Source: Polynucleobacter necessarius (GTDB taxonomy: Bacteria; Pseudomonadota; Gammaproteobacteria; Burkholderiales; Burkholderiaceae). Taken from it: a DNA stretch of 64,000 nucleotides. The DNA is taken from contig NZ_LT606948.1 of NCBI RefSeq assembly GCF_900095185.1, positions 434,001 to 498,000 of the forward strand, given 5' to 3'. Positions 19,809 to 30,591 of the stretch are shown in pieces; position 1 is the stretch's first letter, and each line of letters opens with the position of its first letter. The position numbers were made by a program, and so were the translations under genes. Below the pieces are notes generated by a model that saw only the letters and a program-made list of their open reading frames with translations, made no database searches and was not told the origin of the DNA.

Positions 19809-20810
19809 ATGAAGATTGGCCCACACCAACTAGCAAATAGACTGTTTGTAGCCCCTATGGCAGGGGTGACGGATCGTCCATTTCGTCAGCTTTGCAAAAA
19901 ATTAGGCGCTGGTTATGCCATCTCCGAGATGGTTGCATCAAATGCACTGTTGTGGAAGAGTGAAAAAACACAGCGCCGCGCAAATCACGTTGGCGAATTT
20001 AAACCCATCGCAGTGCAAATTGCAGGGACTGACCCAGCGATGATGGCTGCCGCAGCCAAAATCAATGTCGATCATGGCGCTCAAATTATTGATATCAATA
20101 TGGGCTGTCCTGCAAAAAAAGTGTGTAATGTTGCAGCCGGCTCTGCGCTATTACGTGCTGAACCTTTGCTTCAGCAGATTTTGGAAGCAGTAGTGAATAC
20201 TATTGGCAGAGGACCCGACGCAGTACCCGTGACACTAAAAATCCGCACAGGTTGGGATTGTCAGAATAAGAATGCTATCGAGATTGCTCGCCTTGCAGAG
20301 AAATCCGGAATATCCATGTTGACCGTTCACGGCCGAACAAAAGCGGATCTCTATCACGGTGAAGCAGAGTACGCAACCATCACTGCAGTTAGAAATAGCG
20401 TCAATATTCCAGTGGTTGCTAATGGCGATATTCATAGTCCAGCAAAAGCTGAGGAAGTACTCAATATGACCGGCGCTAATGCCATCATGATTGGTCGCCC
20501 TTGGATTTTTCGCGAAATTCATCACTACCTAGAAGCTGGCGGCAAGCTGCCAACCCATGAAATCAATGAGATTCAGGCCATCATGCATGACCACCTATTG
20601 GATCATTATGAACTCTATGGAGAATACATTGGGCTACGTACGGCACGCAAACATATTGGTTGGTACTGCAAGGGATTGCGTGACTCTCACGCTTTCCGGC
20701 AGCGAATGAATACTGCCGATGATTGCAAAACGCAATTACAAATGGTTAATGATTATTTTGATGAGATGAAATCTCATTCTGATCGCTTGTTATTTTTAGA
20801 GGCAGCTTAG
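19809..20810 (+). CDS. dusB: tRNA-dihydrouridine synthase DusB
   Basis: DusB reduces uridine to dihydrouridine in tRNA using FMN. The 333 residues include the signature APMAGVTDRPFR, the FMN/substrate segment INMGCPAKKV with the active cysteine, and VANGDIHSPAKAEEVL. The order dusB-fis matches E. coli and many proteobacteria. Intact, while the fis gene downstream is interrupted. Confidence 0.95.
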   Translation: MKIGPHQLANRLFVAPMAGVTDRPFRQLCKKLGAGYAISEMVASNALLWKSEKTQRRANHVGEFKPIAVQIAGTDPAMMAAAAKINVDHGAQIIDINMGCPAKKVCNVAAGSALLRAEPLLQQILEAVVNTIGRGPDAVPVTLKIRTGWDCQNKNAIEIARLAEKSGISMLTVHGRTKADLYHGEAEYATITAVRNSVNIPVVANGDIHSPAKAEEVLNMTGANAIMIGRPWIFREIHHYLEAGGKLPTHEINEIQAIMHDHLLDHYELYGEYIGLRTARKHIGWYCKGLRDSHAFRQRMNTADDCKTQLQMVNDYFDEMKSHSDRLLFLEAA

Positions 20811-20873
20811 CGCTAGTTAAATTTTTTAGCTTGTATTATCTTTATTTAATAGTTTTTGTATTGATAGATTCTT

Positions 20874-21131
20874 ATGACAAATAAACACCCGATTTCAGAA
20901 TGTATAGAAACCCAATTACAAGGTAATTGAACGGATCTTAAGGGGATTGCCCCAACTGATATTTATAATATGGTTTTGACTGTAGTAGAAAAACCAATGC
21001 TGGAATTAGTCATGCAACATGCCAAGCAGCATCAATCTTTAGCTGCTCAATATCTAGGCATCAATCGCAACACACTGCACAAGAAGTTAGTTGAACATCA
21101 ACTGTTGAATAAAGATTCAGCACTTAGCTAG
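20874..21131 (+). pseudogene. fis: nucleoid protein Fis, early nonsense codon
   Basis: Fis bends DNA and regulates rRNA and many other promoters. The frame from ATG 20874 to TAG 21131 would encode 85 codons, with the full helix-turn-helix at the end (LAAQYLGINRNTLHKKLVEH) and the conserved core YNMVLTVVEKPMLELVM. Codon 19 (20928-20930) is TGA. The nearest in-frame ATG downstream is at 20970; a protein from there would lack the N-terminal arm but keep the DNA-binding helices. Reinitiation cannot be excluded, so it is either dead or truncated. Confidence 0.85.
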
Positions 21132-21167
21132 TAAAGTTATTTTGCTTAATTCCATTCTCCGAAAACT

Positions 21168-22748
21168 ATGATCCGTACAGCTCTAATCTCCGTTGCTGAT
21201 AAAGATAGCATCGTGCCTTTTGCAAAAGCTCTCCATGAGCAAGGCATTAAACTCATTTCCACCGGTGGCACTGCCAAACTATTAGTAGAGAACAATCTTC
21301 CTGTTGTAGAGGCATCTTCCTTAACCAAGTTTCCAGAGATGTTAGATGGTCGTGTAAAAACGCTCCACCCAATGGTCCATGGTGGTTTACTGGCTCGTAG
21401 AGATTTTCCGGAGCATATGGCAGCTTTAAAAGAGCATGGTATTGATACCATTGATATGCTCGTGATTAACCTTTACCCCTTCAATGAGACGGTTGCTAAA
21501 GAAAGTTGCTCTTTCGAGGATGCAGTAGAAAATATTGATATTGGTGGACCTGCTATGTTGCGTGCTGCAGCTAAAAATCATCAAGATGTTACGGTATTAA
21601 TTTCGCCTGAAGACTACGCACCTGTCTTAGCCGAAATGAAGGTCAACAAGAATGGTGTTTCATACAAAACAAATTTAGCGCTAGCCAAAAAAGTATTTGC
21701 GCATACCGCTCAATACGATGGCGCCATCGCTAACTACCTATCTGCTTTAGGAGATGACCTCAATCACAAAGCTCGCTCCGCTTATCCAGAAACTCTGCAT
21801 CTTGCTTTTGAAAAAGCACAAGAAATGCGTTACGGCGAAAACCCACATCAATCTGCCGCCTTCTATAAAGACATCTATCCGGCAGATGGCGCACTCGCAA
21901 ATTACAAACAATTACAGGGTAAAGAGCTTTCTTACAATAATATTACTGATGCAGATTCCGCTTGGGAATGTGTCAAAAGTTTTTCCGGGAATGCTGGCGG
22001 GGCAGCAGCGTGTGTCATCATCAAGCATGCCAATCCTTGTGGTGTCGCTGTAGGTTCAACCGCACTTGAGGCTTATCAAAAGGCCTTTAAAACAGACCCG
22101 AGCTCCGCCTTTGGCGGCATCATTGCTTTTAATGTCCCCTGCGATGGTACTGCTGCTAAAGCCATTTCTAAACAATTTGTAGAGGTATTGCTTGCTCCAA
22201 GCTTTAGCAAAGAGGCAAAAGCAATCTTTGCTTCCAAACAAAATGTACGTCTCTTGGAGCTTCCATTAGGCACAGCATTTAATGTCTTTGATTTCAAACG
22301 TGTTGGTGGTGGTTTGCTCGTGCAATCCCCAGATGCAAAGAACGTGCTTGAAAATGAAATGCGTGTGGTGAGCAAGCGCCTCCCTACTCCAAGCGAAATG
22401 CATGACATGATGTTTGCATGGCGCGTTGCTAAGTTTGTCAAATCGAATGCAATTGTGTATTGCGCTAACAGTATGACCCTTGGTATTGGTGCTGGTCAAA
22501 TGAGCCGCGTAGACTCTGCCCATATGGCTAGTATCAAAGCTGAAAATGCTGGTTTAAGCCTGAAGGGCTCAGCAGTAGCGAGTGATGCTTTCTTTCCATT
22601 CCGCGATGGCTTAGATCTAGTGGTGAACGGCGGTGCAAGCTGCGCCATTCAACCGGGCGGCAGCATGCGTGATGATGAAATCATTGCCGCAGCAAATGAA
22701 CATGGTATCGCGATGATCTTTACTGGAACACGCCACTTTCGCCATTAA
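21168..22748 (+). CDS. purH: bifunctional AICAR formyltransferase / IMP cyclohydrolase
   Basis: PurH does the last two steps of IMP synthesis. The 526-residue length is standard. The N-terminal cyclohydrolase (MGS-like) domain has [11 protein letters not shown] and [16 protein letters not shown]; the C-terminal transformylase shows [24 protein letters not shown] and the tail [11 protein letters not shown]. Intact, 36 bp after the fis remnant. Confidence 0.98.
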   Translation: MIRTALISVADKDSIVPFAKALHEQGIKLISTGGTAKLLVENNLPVVEASSLTKFPEMLDGRVKTLHPMVHGGLLARRDFPEHMAALKEHGIDTIDMLVINLYPFNETVAKESCSFEDAVENIDIGGPAMLRAAAKNHQDVTVLISPEDYAPVLAEMKVNKNGVSYKTNLALAKKVFAHTAQYDGAIANYLSALGDDLNHKARSAYPETLHLAFEKAQEMRYGENPHQSAAFYKDIYPADGALANYKQLQGKELSYNNITDADSAWECVKSFSGNAGGAAACVIIKHANPCGVAVGSTALEAYQKAFKTDPSSAFGGIIAFNVPCDGTAAKAISKQFVEVLLAPSFSKEAKAIFASKQNVRLLELPLGTAFNVFDFKRVGGGLLVQSPDAKNVLENEMRVVSKRLPTPSEMHDMMFAWRVAKFVKSNAIVYCANSMTLGIGAGQMSRVDSAHMASIKAENAGLSLKGSAVASDAFFPFRDGLDLVVNGGASCAIQPGGSMRDDEIIAAANEHGIAMIFTGTRHFRH

Positions 22749-22779
22749 GTAATACTAAAAACTGAGAGCACTATCTCCC

Positions 22780-23301
22780 ATGCGCTGGATAGGAATTGAC
22801 CCGGGTTTACGCACTACCGGCTTTGGCATGATTGATGTTGAAGGCCAAAAGCTCACCTATGTGGCCTCAGGAACAATTGAGAGTGGCGACCCTGCAACAA
22901 AAGGACTATCTGAGCGCTTAGGTGCGCTCTATACTGGCGTTAAAGAAGTGCTAGAGACCTATAAACCAGAGTCTGCTGCGATTGAAGAGGTTTTTTTAAA
23001 CGTCAATCCCCGCTCCACACTGATGCTTGGTCAAGCCAGGGGTGCAGTCATTGCTGCTCTTGTCTCCGCGAGACTACCAGTGGCTGAGTACAGCGCCCTT
23101 AGAGTCAAGCAGGCCATCGTTGGTACAGGGCGGGCTGCCAAGTCACAAGTTCAGGAGATGGTCAAACGTTTGCTACGCCTGAGCCGCGCTCCTGGAGCAG
23201 ATGCGTCAGACGCTTTAGGCGTAGCCATTTGTGCAGCCCATCACGCTCAAATACCAAAATCAATAACAGCAGCTTTATTAGCCAAAAAACGTAGTCAGTA
23301 A
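22780..23301 (+). CDS. ruvC: Holliday junction resolvase RuvC
   Basis: RuvC cuts Holliday junctions delivered by RuvAB. The 173 residues carry the four acidic catalytic residues: D in [12 protein letters not shown] near the start, E in [10 protein letters not shown], and the pair in [17 protein letters not shown]. First gene of the ruvCAB cluster and intact. Confidence 0.97.
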   Translation: MRWIGIDPGLRTTGFGMIDVEGQKLTYVASGTIESGDPATKGLSERLGALYTGVKEVLETYKPESAAIEEVFLNVNPRSTLMLGQARGAVIAALVSARLPVAEYSALRVKQAIVGTGRAAKSQVQEMVKRLLRLSRAPGADASDALGVAICAAHHAQIPKSITAALLAKKRSQ

Positions 23302-23343
23302 ACGCAGTAAGTAAAAATACCCATCACAGGTTAAGATCTCCAC

Positions 23344-23925
23344 ATGATTGGTCGCATTCAAGGCACCCTCGTTTCAGTTCACCCTCCCCGTCTTTTGGTC
23401 GATTGCCAAGGCATTGGCTACGAGGTTGATGTACCGATGAGCACCCTGTATCAGCTACCTCAAGCTGGCCAAAAAATTACCCTACTCACGCACTTTCAAG
23501 TTCGTGAAGATGCTCAGCAACTATTTGGCTTTGCCACAGAAACTGAACGTGAAGCATTTAGACAACTCATCAAAATTAGTGGTGTTGGCTCACGTACTGC
23601 TTTAGCAATACTCTCAGGCATGAGTGTCAATGAATTGGCTCAAGCAATTGCTCTTCAAGAGGCTGGACGATTAACTCAAGTACCTGGTATCGGCAAAAAA
23701 ACGGCTGAGCGCCTTTGTCTAGAGCTCAAAGGCAGGTTGACGCCCGACCTCGGTATCACCGGTGGTAAACCACAAGCCATTGAAGCGAGCAGTGCAATAT
23801 TGCAGGCACTTCTGGCGCTAGGCTATTCAGAAAAAGAAGCACTTCTGGTTCTCAAACAAATTCCACCTGATATTAGCGTTTCAGATGGTATCCGCATAGG
23901 CTTAAAGTATTTATCTAAAGCTTAA
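23344..23925 (+). CDS. ruvA: Holliday junction branch-migration protein RuvA
   Basis: RuvA is the tetrameric junction-binding subunit that loads RuvB. The 193-residue protein starts [10 protein letters not shown], has the OB-fold domain followed by two helix-hairpin-helix motifs ([14 protein letters not shown] and [18 protein letters not shown]) and the C-terminal domain that contacts RuvB ([12 protein letters not shown]). Intact. Confidence 0.97.
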   Translation: MIGRIQGTLVSVHPPRLLVDCQGIGYEVDVPMSTLYQLPQAGQKITLLTHFQVREDAQQLFGFATETEREAFRQLIKISGVGSRTALAILSGMSVNELAQAIALQEAGRLTQVPGIGKKTAERLCLELKGRLTPDLGITGGKPQAIEASSAILQALLALGYSEKEALLVLKQIPPDISVSDGIRIGLKYLSKA

Positions 23926-23965
23926 TTGCAAACATTGCTCAACAAAACACCACTACACTTGCAGC

Positions 23966-25036
23966 ATGGCAATTCATACAGACGACCTAAGCTCAATTCC
24001 CGAAGAGATTCCAGAAGGTGATGACCGCATTGTCAGTGGTTCAGCTGGTAATGCCGAAGCCGTTTTTGAAAGGGCGCTTCGCCCTAAACAACTCGATGAA
24101 TGTGTTGGCCAAACAAAGGCTCGCGCCCAACTAGAGATCTTTATTAGCGCTACTAGAGCTCGTCAAGAGGCTTTGGATCACGTTCTTTTATTCGGTCCTC
24201 CAGGTCTTGGCAAAACTACGCTTGCTCACATTATTGCTAGAGAATTAGGTGTGAATCTGCGTCAAACTAGCGGCCCAATATTGGATAGACCTGGCGACCT
24301 TGCTGCTCTTCTGACCAATCTTGAGGCAAATGACGTCCTATTTATAGATGAGATTCATCGACTTTCGCCAGTAGTAGAAGAAATTCTATACCCGGCACTG
24401 GAAGACTATAGCCTGGATATCATGATCGGCGAAGGCCCGGCAGCGCGAAGCGTCAAGATTGATCTGAAGCCATTCACGCTGATTGGCGCGACGACTCGTG
24501 CTGGCATGCTAACCAATCCACTTCGTGATCGCTTTGGTATTATGGCTAGACTGGAGTTCTACACCACTGAAGAATTAACTAAAATCATTAACCGCTCTGC
24601 AAGCCTTCTAAAGGCTGTTATTGATTCAGAGGGATCATTAGAAATCGCTAAGCGGGCTCGTGGCACTCCGCGCATCGCCAATCGCCTCTTGCGACGCGTA
24701 CGTGACTATGCAGAGGTCAAAGGTGCCGGCATCATCACTAAAGCGATGGCTGATGGAGCACTCAAGATGCTCGATGTTGATCCAAGCGGGTTCGATGTCA
24801 TGGATAGAAAACTGCTTGAAGCCATCTTGCATAAATTTGATGGCGGCCCTGTAGGTATCGATAACTTAGCGGCTGCAATTGGCGAAGAACGTGACACCAT
24901 TGAAGATGTTTTAGAGCCTTACCTCATACAGCAAGGCTATTTACAAAGAACATCACGCGGTAGAATGGTCACCCGTCAAGCCTACGAGCATTTTGGCTTC
25001 ACACCACCAGGCGGTAGCGGTAGCTTAGATATTTAA
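23966..25036 (+). CDS. ruvB: Holliday junction DNA helicase RuvB
   Basis: RuvB is the hexameric AAA+ motor for branch migration. The 356 residues include the Walker [13 protein letters not shown], Walker [12 protein letters not shown], the sensor/arginine-finger stretch [17 protein letters not shown] and the C-terminal winged helix ([16 protein letters not shown]). Its last four bases overlap the end of the convergent tyrS. Confidence 0.98.
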   Translation: MAIHTDDLSSIPEEIPEGDDRIVSGSAGNAEAVFERALRPKQLDECVGQTKARAQLEIFISATRARQEALDHVLLFGPPGLGKTTLAHIIARELGVNLRQTSGPILDRPGDLAALLTNLEANDVLFIDEIHRLSPVVEEILYPALEDYSLDIMIGEGPAARSVKIDLKPFTLIGATTRAGMLTNPLRDRFGIMARLEFYTTEELTKIINRSASLLKAVIDSEGSLEIAKRARGTPRIANRLLRRVRDYAEVKGAGIITKAMADGALKMLDVDPSGFDVMDRKLLEAILHKFDGGPVGIDNLAAAIGEERDTIEDVLEPYLIQQGYLQRTSRGRMVTRQAYEHFGFTPPGGSGSLDI

Positions 25037-26265
25037 GCCAAGATTACTTTTGCAAACTTACGTTTGCCAACCTGAACTACATAGGTTCCAGCTTCGATTT
25101 TCAACTGCTTATCACTTACCGTTGCACCATCAATCTTGACACCGTTTTGCTCAATCTTGCGATTCGCTTCAGAGGTTGATGGAGCCAAACCAGCTGCTTT
25201 GAGCAGATTCGCGATTCCTAATGGCGTACCAGTTAAGGCGATCTCAGGCATATCATCTGGTACGCCACCCTTAGCACGGTGATTGAAGTCCTCTAATGCT
25301 TTTTCTACAGCTGCTTGTGAATGAAAGCGGGCAACAATTTCTTGTGCGAGCAGCACTTTGCAATCTTTCGGATTTCGACCAGCAGCCACCTCTTGCTTCA
25401 TGAGATCGATTTCCGTCATTGGCCGAAATGACAACAAAGTAAAGTAATCCCACATCAAATCATCAGAAATACTCAGAATTTTGCCAAACATATCACCAGC
25501 GGGTTCGCTGATGCCAATGTAGTTGCCTTTGGACTTACTCATTTTCTCAACGCCATCTAATCCAACTAGGAGCGGCATTGTCAAAATACATTGAGGCTCT
25601 TGTCCATACTCGCGCTGGAGTTCACGACCTACTAGCAAATTAAATTTTTGATCTGTACCACCGAACTCCAAATCGCTCTTCAAGGCTACAGAATCATAGC
25701 CCTGCATCAATGGGTATAAAAACTCATGAATAGAGATGGGTACACCATTGCGATACCGTTTGGTAAAGTCATCACGCTCCAACATACGTGCAACCGTATG
25801 CTTTGCAGCCAACTGAATCATGCCTCGCGCGCCCAATGGATCACACCACTCACTGTTGTAGCGCACTTCAGTCTTAGAAGGATCAAGCACCATGCTCGCC
25901 TGACGATAATAAGTCTCAGCATTCACGGCAATCTCCTCTGCTATCAAAGGGGGGCGGGTTGCGTTACGCCCTGACGGGTCACCAATCATGCTGGTGAAAT
26001 CACCAATCAAGAAAATAACGGTATGACCTAAATCTTGCAATTGACGCAATTTATTTAGCACAACGGTATGGCCTAAATGAATATCAGGTGCAGTCGGATC
26101 TAAACCCAATTTAATCCGTAGGGGGGTCTTGGTAGCCTGACTACGCGCCAATTTCTGAATCCAATCCGCCTCTACCAATAGCTCATCGCAGCCGCGCTTG
26201 GTGACTTCGAGAGCTGCATAGACTTCAGGGGTCAATGGATATTTTTGTTCTGGTTTGGAAGTCAT
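25033..26265 (-). CDS. tyrS: tyrosyl-tRNA synthetase
   Basis: TyrS charges tRNA-Tyr. The 410-residue class I enzyme has the HIGH-type motif [13 protein letters not shown], the [12 protein letters not shown] loop and a C-terminal S4 RNA-binding domain ([17 protein letters not shown]). It converges on ruvB. Divergent from the anmK remnant; the M23 peptidase gene I would expect between them in related genomes is not present in the 96-bp gap. Confidence 0.97.
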   Translation of the reverse strand: MTSKPEQKYPLTPEVYAALEVTKRGCDELLVEADWIQKLARSQATKTPLRIKLGLDPTAPDIHLGHTVVLNKLRQLQDLGHTVIFLIGDFTSMIGDPSGRNATRPPLIAEEIAVNAETYYRQASMVLDPSKTEVRYNSEWCDPLGARGMIQLAAKHTVARMLERDDFTKRYRNGVPISIHEFLYPLMQGYDSVALKSDLEFGGTDQKFNLLVGRELQREYGQEPQCILTMPLLVGLDGVEKMSKSKGNYIGISEPAGDMFGKILSISDDLMWDYFTLLSFRPMTEIDLMKQEVAAGRNPKDCKVLLAQEIVARFHSQAAVEKALEDFNHRAKGGVPDDMPEIALTGTPLGIANLLKAAGLAPSTSEANRKIEQNGVKIDGATVSDKQLKIEAGTYVVQVGKRKFAKVILA

Positions 26266-26361
26266 GCTGATTCAGTTAAATTAGTAGTTAAATTTCTAAA
26301 GCATAATTGTCGCATCCCTGAGAGCCCCATAAACAAACCCCAGTCCTTATACATTGGCCTT

Positions 26362-27249
26362 ATGTCTGGGGCACCAACCTAGATGGCATCGATGCCGTTC
26401 TAGCCAAGATTGGGACAAGCGGGGAATGCCTGGGCCTTGGCTGATGCAGATGCTGTTGATCGATTGCTAAAGAAGGCTAATCTTCAGCCCTCTAAGATCG
26501 TTGCTATTGGCGCACACGGCCAGACAATTCGTCATCAGCCACATTTGGGTGATATGGCATACACCCATCAAACACTGAATCCATCTCTATTGGCAGAAAA
26601 AACAGGGCTTGATGTAATTGCAGATTTTAGAAGTCGAGATATGGCTGCTGGCGGATATGGCGCTCCTTTAGTGCCTGCGTTTCATGCGCAACAATTTGCG
26701 TCACATGAAAACATCGCTATCCTCAATATTGGCGGAATTGCTAATCTCACGCTTCTTCCTAAAAATGGTGAAGTGACTGGTTTTGATTGTGGCCCCGGAA
26801 ATATGTTGATGGATGCATGGATACAGGAACATCAAGGCGCAGCATTTGATGAGAATAGTGTCGATGGGCATTGCAAGGCAAAGTAAATGAGGCGCTACTC
26901 GCAAAAATGTTAAGTGACCCCTTCTTTCTGAAAGCTCCACCGAAGAGCACTGGCCGAGATAAGTTTCATCTTGCATGGCTCAAAGAAAAATTAAGCAATG
27001 AAGATTGTTCCCATGATGATATGCGGTGGTGGCGCCAGGAATGATGCCTTGATGAATTTATTAAAAGCGAAGTCGCAATACTTTTTCAAAAATGCTATAG
27101 GTATTACTACTAGCGAGTCCGCCGGGATTGATCCGCAACTAGTAGAAGGACTTGCTTTTGCATAGCTAGCCTGGTCCCATAAAGAAAAACGGTCAGCCGT
27201 TACAGCAGCCAAAGGACCTAGAGTTCTAGGCGCTAGTTATCCCGCCTAG
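26362..27249 (+). pseudogene. anmK: anhydro-N-acetylmuramic acid kinase AnmK, several lesions
   Basis: AnmK opens and phosphorylates 1,6-anhydroMurNAc released during cell-wall turnover. The start reads MSG from 26362, then a frameshift within the G-run at 26368-26371 moves the SLDG-type motif (NLDGIDAVLAKI) to another frame. A deletion of about 55-65 codons follows near 26415. The central part is open to TAA at 26886 and keeps IGAHGQTIRHQP, IADFRSRDMAAGGYGAPLVP and LNIGGIANLTLL. Later frames contain the C-terminal pieces ICGGGARNDALMNLL, ITTSESAGIDPQLVEGLAFA and a TAG before LAWSHKEKR. A frameshift, internal deletions and stops make it clearly dead. Confidence 0.9.
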
Positions 27250-27261
27250 CCTCATGCTTTC

Positions 27262-27636
27262 TTAAGCAGAAAAAGAAGATCCGCAGCCACAAGTAGTTTG
27301 TGCATTTGGATTCTTAATTACAAACTGTGAACCATTGATGTCTTCCTTGTAGTCAATCTCAGCACCAACTAAGTATTGAAAGCTCATTGAATCAACCAAT
27401 AGAGTTACTCCGTTTTTCTCAAAGCGAGTGTCATCTTCGTTCACAGCATCATCAAAAGTAAAGCCATACTGAAAACCCGAACAACCACCGCCTTGTACGA
27501 ATACGCGAAGCTTCAACTCTGGATTACCTTCTTCAGCAATCAAGTCAGCAACTTTTGCAGCAGCACTATCCGTAAAAACCAATGGAGTAGGTGGCTCGGT
27601 TAAGTCTTCTGCAGGTTTTGTAGTTAATGCAATCAT
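27262..27636 (-). CDS. erpA: iron-sulfur cluster insertion protein ErpA
   Basis: ErpA is an A-type carrier that delivers Fe-S clusters to targets such as isoprenoid enzymes. The 124-residue protein has the three ligand cysteines in [12 protein letters not shown] and [10 protein letters not shown] ribosome-binding GGGAGTAAATC precedes the ATG on the minus strand. Intact; it lies between the anmK remnant and argC, as usual for this group. Confidence 0.95.
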   Translation of the reverse strand: MIALTTKPAEDLTEPPTPLVFTDSAAAKVADLIAEEGNPELKLRVFVQGGGCSGFQYGFTFDDAVNEDDTRFEKNGVTLLVDSMSFQYLVGAEIDYKEDINGSQFVIKNPNAQTTCGCGSSFSA

Positions 27637-27716
27637 GATTTACTCCCGATTCAAAAGGCAATGGTTTATTTTAGGCTTTAAATGCCCAGCTTGCTGAAGA
27701 GTTATTCCTCAGGACA

Positions 27717-28775
27717 TTATAGAGATACCGCAATCTGCGTTAATCCAGTGGTTTCGGGTAAGCCAAACATAAGATTCATGCACTGGACACCTTGCCCTGA
27801 GGCACCCTTTACCAAATTGTCTTCAATAACCAAAATCACCAAAGTATCTCCCCCACCTGGGCGATGAATCGCAATCCGCATACCGTTACTACCCCGGACA
27901 GAGCGGGTTTCTGGATGGCTGCCCGCAGGCATCACATCGACAAATGGCTCGTCTTTGTAAAAACTTTCATAGAGCTTTTGATAATCCACATCTTTACCAG
28001 CCTCAGTCAAACGTACATACAAAGTCGAATGAATACCCCTTACCATTGGCGTGAGATGTGGCACAAATATCAGCCCAATTTGATCATGGCCTGCAATTGC
28101 CTTTAAGCCCTGCACAATCTCAGGAAGATGACGGTGACCCTTAACACCATAGGCCTTAAAGTTATCGCTGGCCTCTGATAGTAAAGTGCCAATTTCCGCT
28201 TTACGGCCAGCGCCTGAGGTTCCAGATTTCGAATCAGAAATAATGTGCGTACCATCGATTAACTGTTTGCCGCCGGTGGATTTGGGCGATAACAAAGGTG
28301 CAAGTCCAAGTTGCACAGAAGTTGGGTAACAACCTGCTAAACCGACCACCCGAGCCTTTTTAATGGCGTCACGATTAATTTCTGGCAAGCCATAAACTGC
28401 TTCCGCCAAAATATCTGGGCAGTCATGCTCCATACCATACCACTTAGCAAATTCTTTGATATCTATCAAACGGAAGTCAGCCGCTAAATCCAAAATCTTG
28501 ACATCATTCGCAAGCAATTCCTTTGCTTGCGCCATTGCAACACCGTGTGGAGTTGCGAAGAACACCACATCGCACTCATTTAATTGAGCTGCATCCGGCG
28601 TCGTAAATTTTAAACTTACCCTGCCGCGCAAGGATGGAAACATATCAGCTACTGGCATGCCAGCTTCTGTGCGAGAAGTAATGGCTGTGAGCTGAACATC
28701 AGGGTGCTGCGCCAATAAACGCAACAGCTCTACCCCGGTGTAACCAGTTCCACCAACGATGCCAACCTTAATCAT
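27717..28775 (-). CDS. argC: N-acetyl-gamma-glutamyl-phosphate reductase
   Basis: ArgC makes N-acetylglutamate semialdehyde in arginine synthesis. I choose the ATG at 28775 because GGAGAAAGAC lies just before it, giving 352 residues starting [21 protein letters not shown]; the ATG at 28787 is upstream of that ribosome-binding site. The NADP-binding glycine motif is at residues 6-14 and the catalytic cysteine is C149 in [13 protein letters not shown]. Intact. Confidence 0.96.
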   Translation of the reverse strand: MIKVGIVGGTGYTGVELLRLLAQHPDVQLTAITSRTEAGMPVADMFPSLRGRVSLKFTTPDAAQLNECDVVFFATPHGVAMAQAKELLANDVKILDLAADFRLIDIKEFAKWYGMEHDCPDILAEAVYGLPEINRDAIKKARVVGLAGCYPTSVQLGLAPLLSPKSTGGKQLIDGTHIISDSKSGTSGAGRKAEIGTLLSEASDNFKAYGVKGHRHLPEIVQGLKAIAGHDQIGLIFVPHLTPMVRGIHSTLYVRLTEAGKDVDYQKLYESFYKDEPFVDVMPAGSHPETRSVRGSNGMRIAIHRPGGGDTLVILVIEDNLVKGASGQGVQCMNLMFGLPETTGLTQIAVSL

Positions 28776-28857
28776 GTCTTTCTCCAAAATGCCCTACAGA
28801 TAAATTATTGTCTAACGCCTAATACTTATTTCTTACAGTGTCCTTAATTGTAGAAAC

Positions 28858-28880
28858 AAAAAGAGTCGCTTGCGCGACCC
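28858..28880 (-). terminator. Rho-independent terminator of rplM-rpsI
   Basis: On the minus strand a 7-bp GC-rich stem (28880-28874 with 28869-28863, one G-U pair) with a GCAA tetraloop is followed by TTTTTG. It lies 30 bases after the rpsI stop and is the clearest intrinsic terminator in the window. Confidence 0.85.
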
Positions 28881-28909
28881 TTGCGATAAAACTAAAGCGA
28901 CTGAAAGAA

Positions 28910-29311
28910 TTAGCGCTTGCTGAACTGCTTACGACGACGCGCGCCGTGCAGACCAACTTTTTTACGCTCCACTTCACGAGCATCGCGAGTTACCAAGCCT
29001 GCTTTGGACAGGTTTGGCTTCAAAGCGTTGTCATAGTCGACCAATGCACGAGTAACACCGTGACGAACTGCGCCAGCTTGGCCAGTTTCACCACCACCAG
29101 AAACGTTTACTTTGATATCAAAGGTAGTCAGGTGGGCTGTGAGCGCCAAAGGCTGACGAGCGATCATGCGTGATGTCTCACGAGCAAAATAAGCATCGAT
29201 AGGCTTATCATTAACAATGATGTCGCCTTTGCCAGATTTAATAAATACGCGCGCAACAGAACTCTTGCGGCGACCGGTACCGTAATTCCAATTTCCGTAA
29301 TTAATAGTCAT
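28910..29311 (-). CDS. rpsI: 30S ribosomal protein S9
   Basis: S9 binds near the P site with its basic tail. The 133-residue protein has [13 protein letters not shown] near the start, [17 protein letters not shown] in the middle and the universally conserved tail RKQFSKR. It follows rplM by nine bases in the standard two-gene operon. Confidence 0.98.
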   Translation of the reverse strand: MTINYGNWNYGTGRRKSSVARVFIKSGKGDIIVNDKPIDAYFARETSRMIARQPLALTAHLTTFDIKVNVSGGGETGQAGAVRHGVTRALVDYDNALKPNLSKAGLVTRDAREVERKKVGLHGARRRKQFSKR

Positions 29312-29320
29312 TTGGTTTCC

Positions 29321-29749
29321 TTAAATCTCTAACGCTTTTGGCTGTTGAGCCACATGCGGATGATTGGCGTCGCCGTAGACTTTCAATTTCTTGATCATGG
29401 CGTAGCCTAGTGGGCCTTTTGGCAACATACCCTTCACAGCCTTCTCTAATGCACGACCAGGAAAACGATCTTGCATCTTATCGAAGTTGGTCGAGCTAAT
29501 ACCGCCTGGGTATCCGCTGTGACGGTAATAAATTTTGTTCAAGCCTTTTGTGCTTGTGACACGAAGCTTAGAAGAATTGATGACAACAATGAAGTCGCCA
29601 GTATCAACGTGTGGAGTGTATTCAGGCTTGTGCTTGCCGCATAGACGGAGTGCCACTTCACTGGCGACACGACCGAGGACTTTGTCCGTAGCGTCAATCA
29701 CGAACCATTCATGCACTACCTCATGGGATTTTGCAGAAAAAGTTTTCAT
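29321..29749 (-). CDS. rplM: 50S ribosomal protein L13
   Basis: L13 is an early-assembling 23S rRNA-binding protein. The 142-residue length is exact for the family, with [20 protein letters not shown] and YRHSGYPGG visible. First gene of the rplM-rpsI operon, with a long leader upstream. Confidence 0.98.
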   Translation of the reverse strand: MKTFSAKSHEVVHEWFVIDATDKVLGRVASEVALRLCGKHKPEYTPHVDTGDFIVVINSSKLRVTSTKGLNKIYYRHSGYPGGISSTNFDKMQDRFPGRALEKAVKGMLPKGPLGYAMIKKLKVYGDANHPHVAQQPKALEI

Positions 29750-30010
29750 GATTTCTCAAATTGTTATAGTCAACAAAATTACTCCAACCAAACTACGTCC
29801 ACCTTGGCCCTGCTTATGTTTGCAAGCTCGCAGATTCTGCAATTATTTACTCGGTACTACAAATTACCGCTGACTAGTTCGGTAATTCAGTAAAGCCTTG
29901 AATTGTAACCCAAAAACCCCAGGAACGAGTGCTGGGCTGGAATCCACCTATGTTTGGGTGGAAGAGACACTGGGAGGTAAGTGTCAGCCTTATACAAGCC
30001 TGACTACCAA
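29750..30010 (-). other. long structured leader upstream of rplM
   Basis: About 260 bases separate the putative start of transcription from rplM. It contains three short inverted repeats: 29966-29971 with 29980-29985, 29943-29948 with 29957-29962, and 29918-29922 with 29932-29936. In the minus-strand RNA the last one is followed by GTTTTTGGG, like an intrinsic terminator or attenuator. I do not recognise a known riboswitch or ncRNA family. It could be a ribosomal-protein autoregulatory leader or an independent small RNA. Confidence 0.35.
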
Positions 30011-30017
30011 TGACGTT

Positions 30018-30047
30018 ATTTTACACAAGGAATATGGTGCAAAGCAA
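30018..30047 (-). promoter_or_regulatory. rplM: putative sigma-70 promoter for rplM-rpsI
   Basis: On the minus strand TTGCTT (30047-30042) and TAAAAT (30023-30018) are separated by 18 bases, a fair match to the -35 and -10 consensus. It faces rplM. There is no experimental support. Confidence 0.4.
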
Positions 30048-30161
30048 GAATATTGACCAAAATCAATTTTTTTCTGTCTTTTTAGTTGCTTTTAGGATGC
30101 AAACAGGCTCAGTAAATATTGGTAAATTATTGATTAATTTTGTAAGTTAGGGATCGCTACT

Positions 30162-30591
30162 ATGGATTGTCGAGTAACTTGGTTGGGTAATGGAGGCATG
30201 ACTTTTACAGCAGAAACCGGCAGTGGTCACCTTGTTAACATGGATGGTGCACCTGAGGCAGGAGGAAGGAATCGAGCCCCAAGGCCAATGGAACTCATTC
30301 TCGCAGGTGCAGGTGGGCGCTCCGCTTTTGATGAGGTGGTTTCAATCCTACAGAAAGCCCGCCAAGCCGTTTCTGGTTGCGAGGTAGCCATGCACACGCC
30401 GAATGAGCTACAGAAGACCCCAAAGTCTTCACCAAAATCAATTTGCACTTTACTGTTAAAGGCAAGGATCTAGACCAGACAAAAGTAGATCGCGCAGTAA
30501 AACTCTCGCATGAGAAATCCTGTTCAGCCACTACCATGCTAGCCAAAACCGCAGAGCTGACTTATAGCGTTGAAGTCATCTCAGAAGACGT
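30162..30591 (+). pseudogene. OsmC/YhfA-type peroxide-resistance protein, broken
   Basis: OsmC-family proteins are dimeric thiol peroxidases with two reactive cysteines. The first frame (MDCRVTWLGNGGMTFTAETG) gives about 80 residues, then shifts near 30400; the continuation EDPKVFTKINLHFTVKGKDL is in another frame, preceded by TGA where AERATED would have CGA. The first reactive cysteine, expected in GAGGCSAFD, is arginine here (GAGGRSAFDE). The second (HEKSCSATTML) remains. No normal stop is present: the frame runs into the convergent RNase P RNA gene. The YhfA-like subfamily is my guess. Confidence 0.85.

Noticed and set aside
20928..20930. TGA in fis as a selenocysteine or recoded codon
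   Set aside because: Other genes use TGA as a normal stop, no SECIS-like hairpin is seen, and several other genes here carry ordinary nonsense codons.
29905..30010. 6S RNA or a known riboswitch upstream of rplM
   Set aside because: Length, closing stem and conserved bases of 6S RNA are not evident, and no TPP, glycine, SAM, SAH or cobalamin core motif is recognisable.
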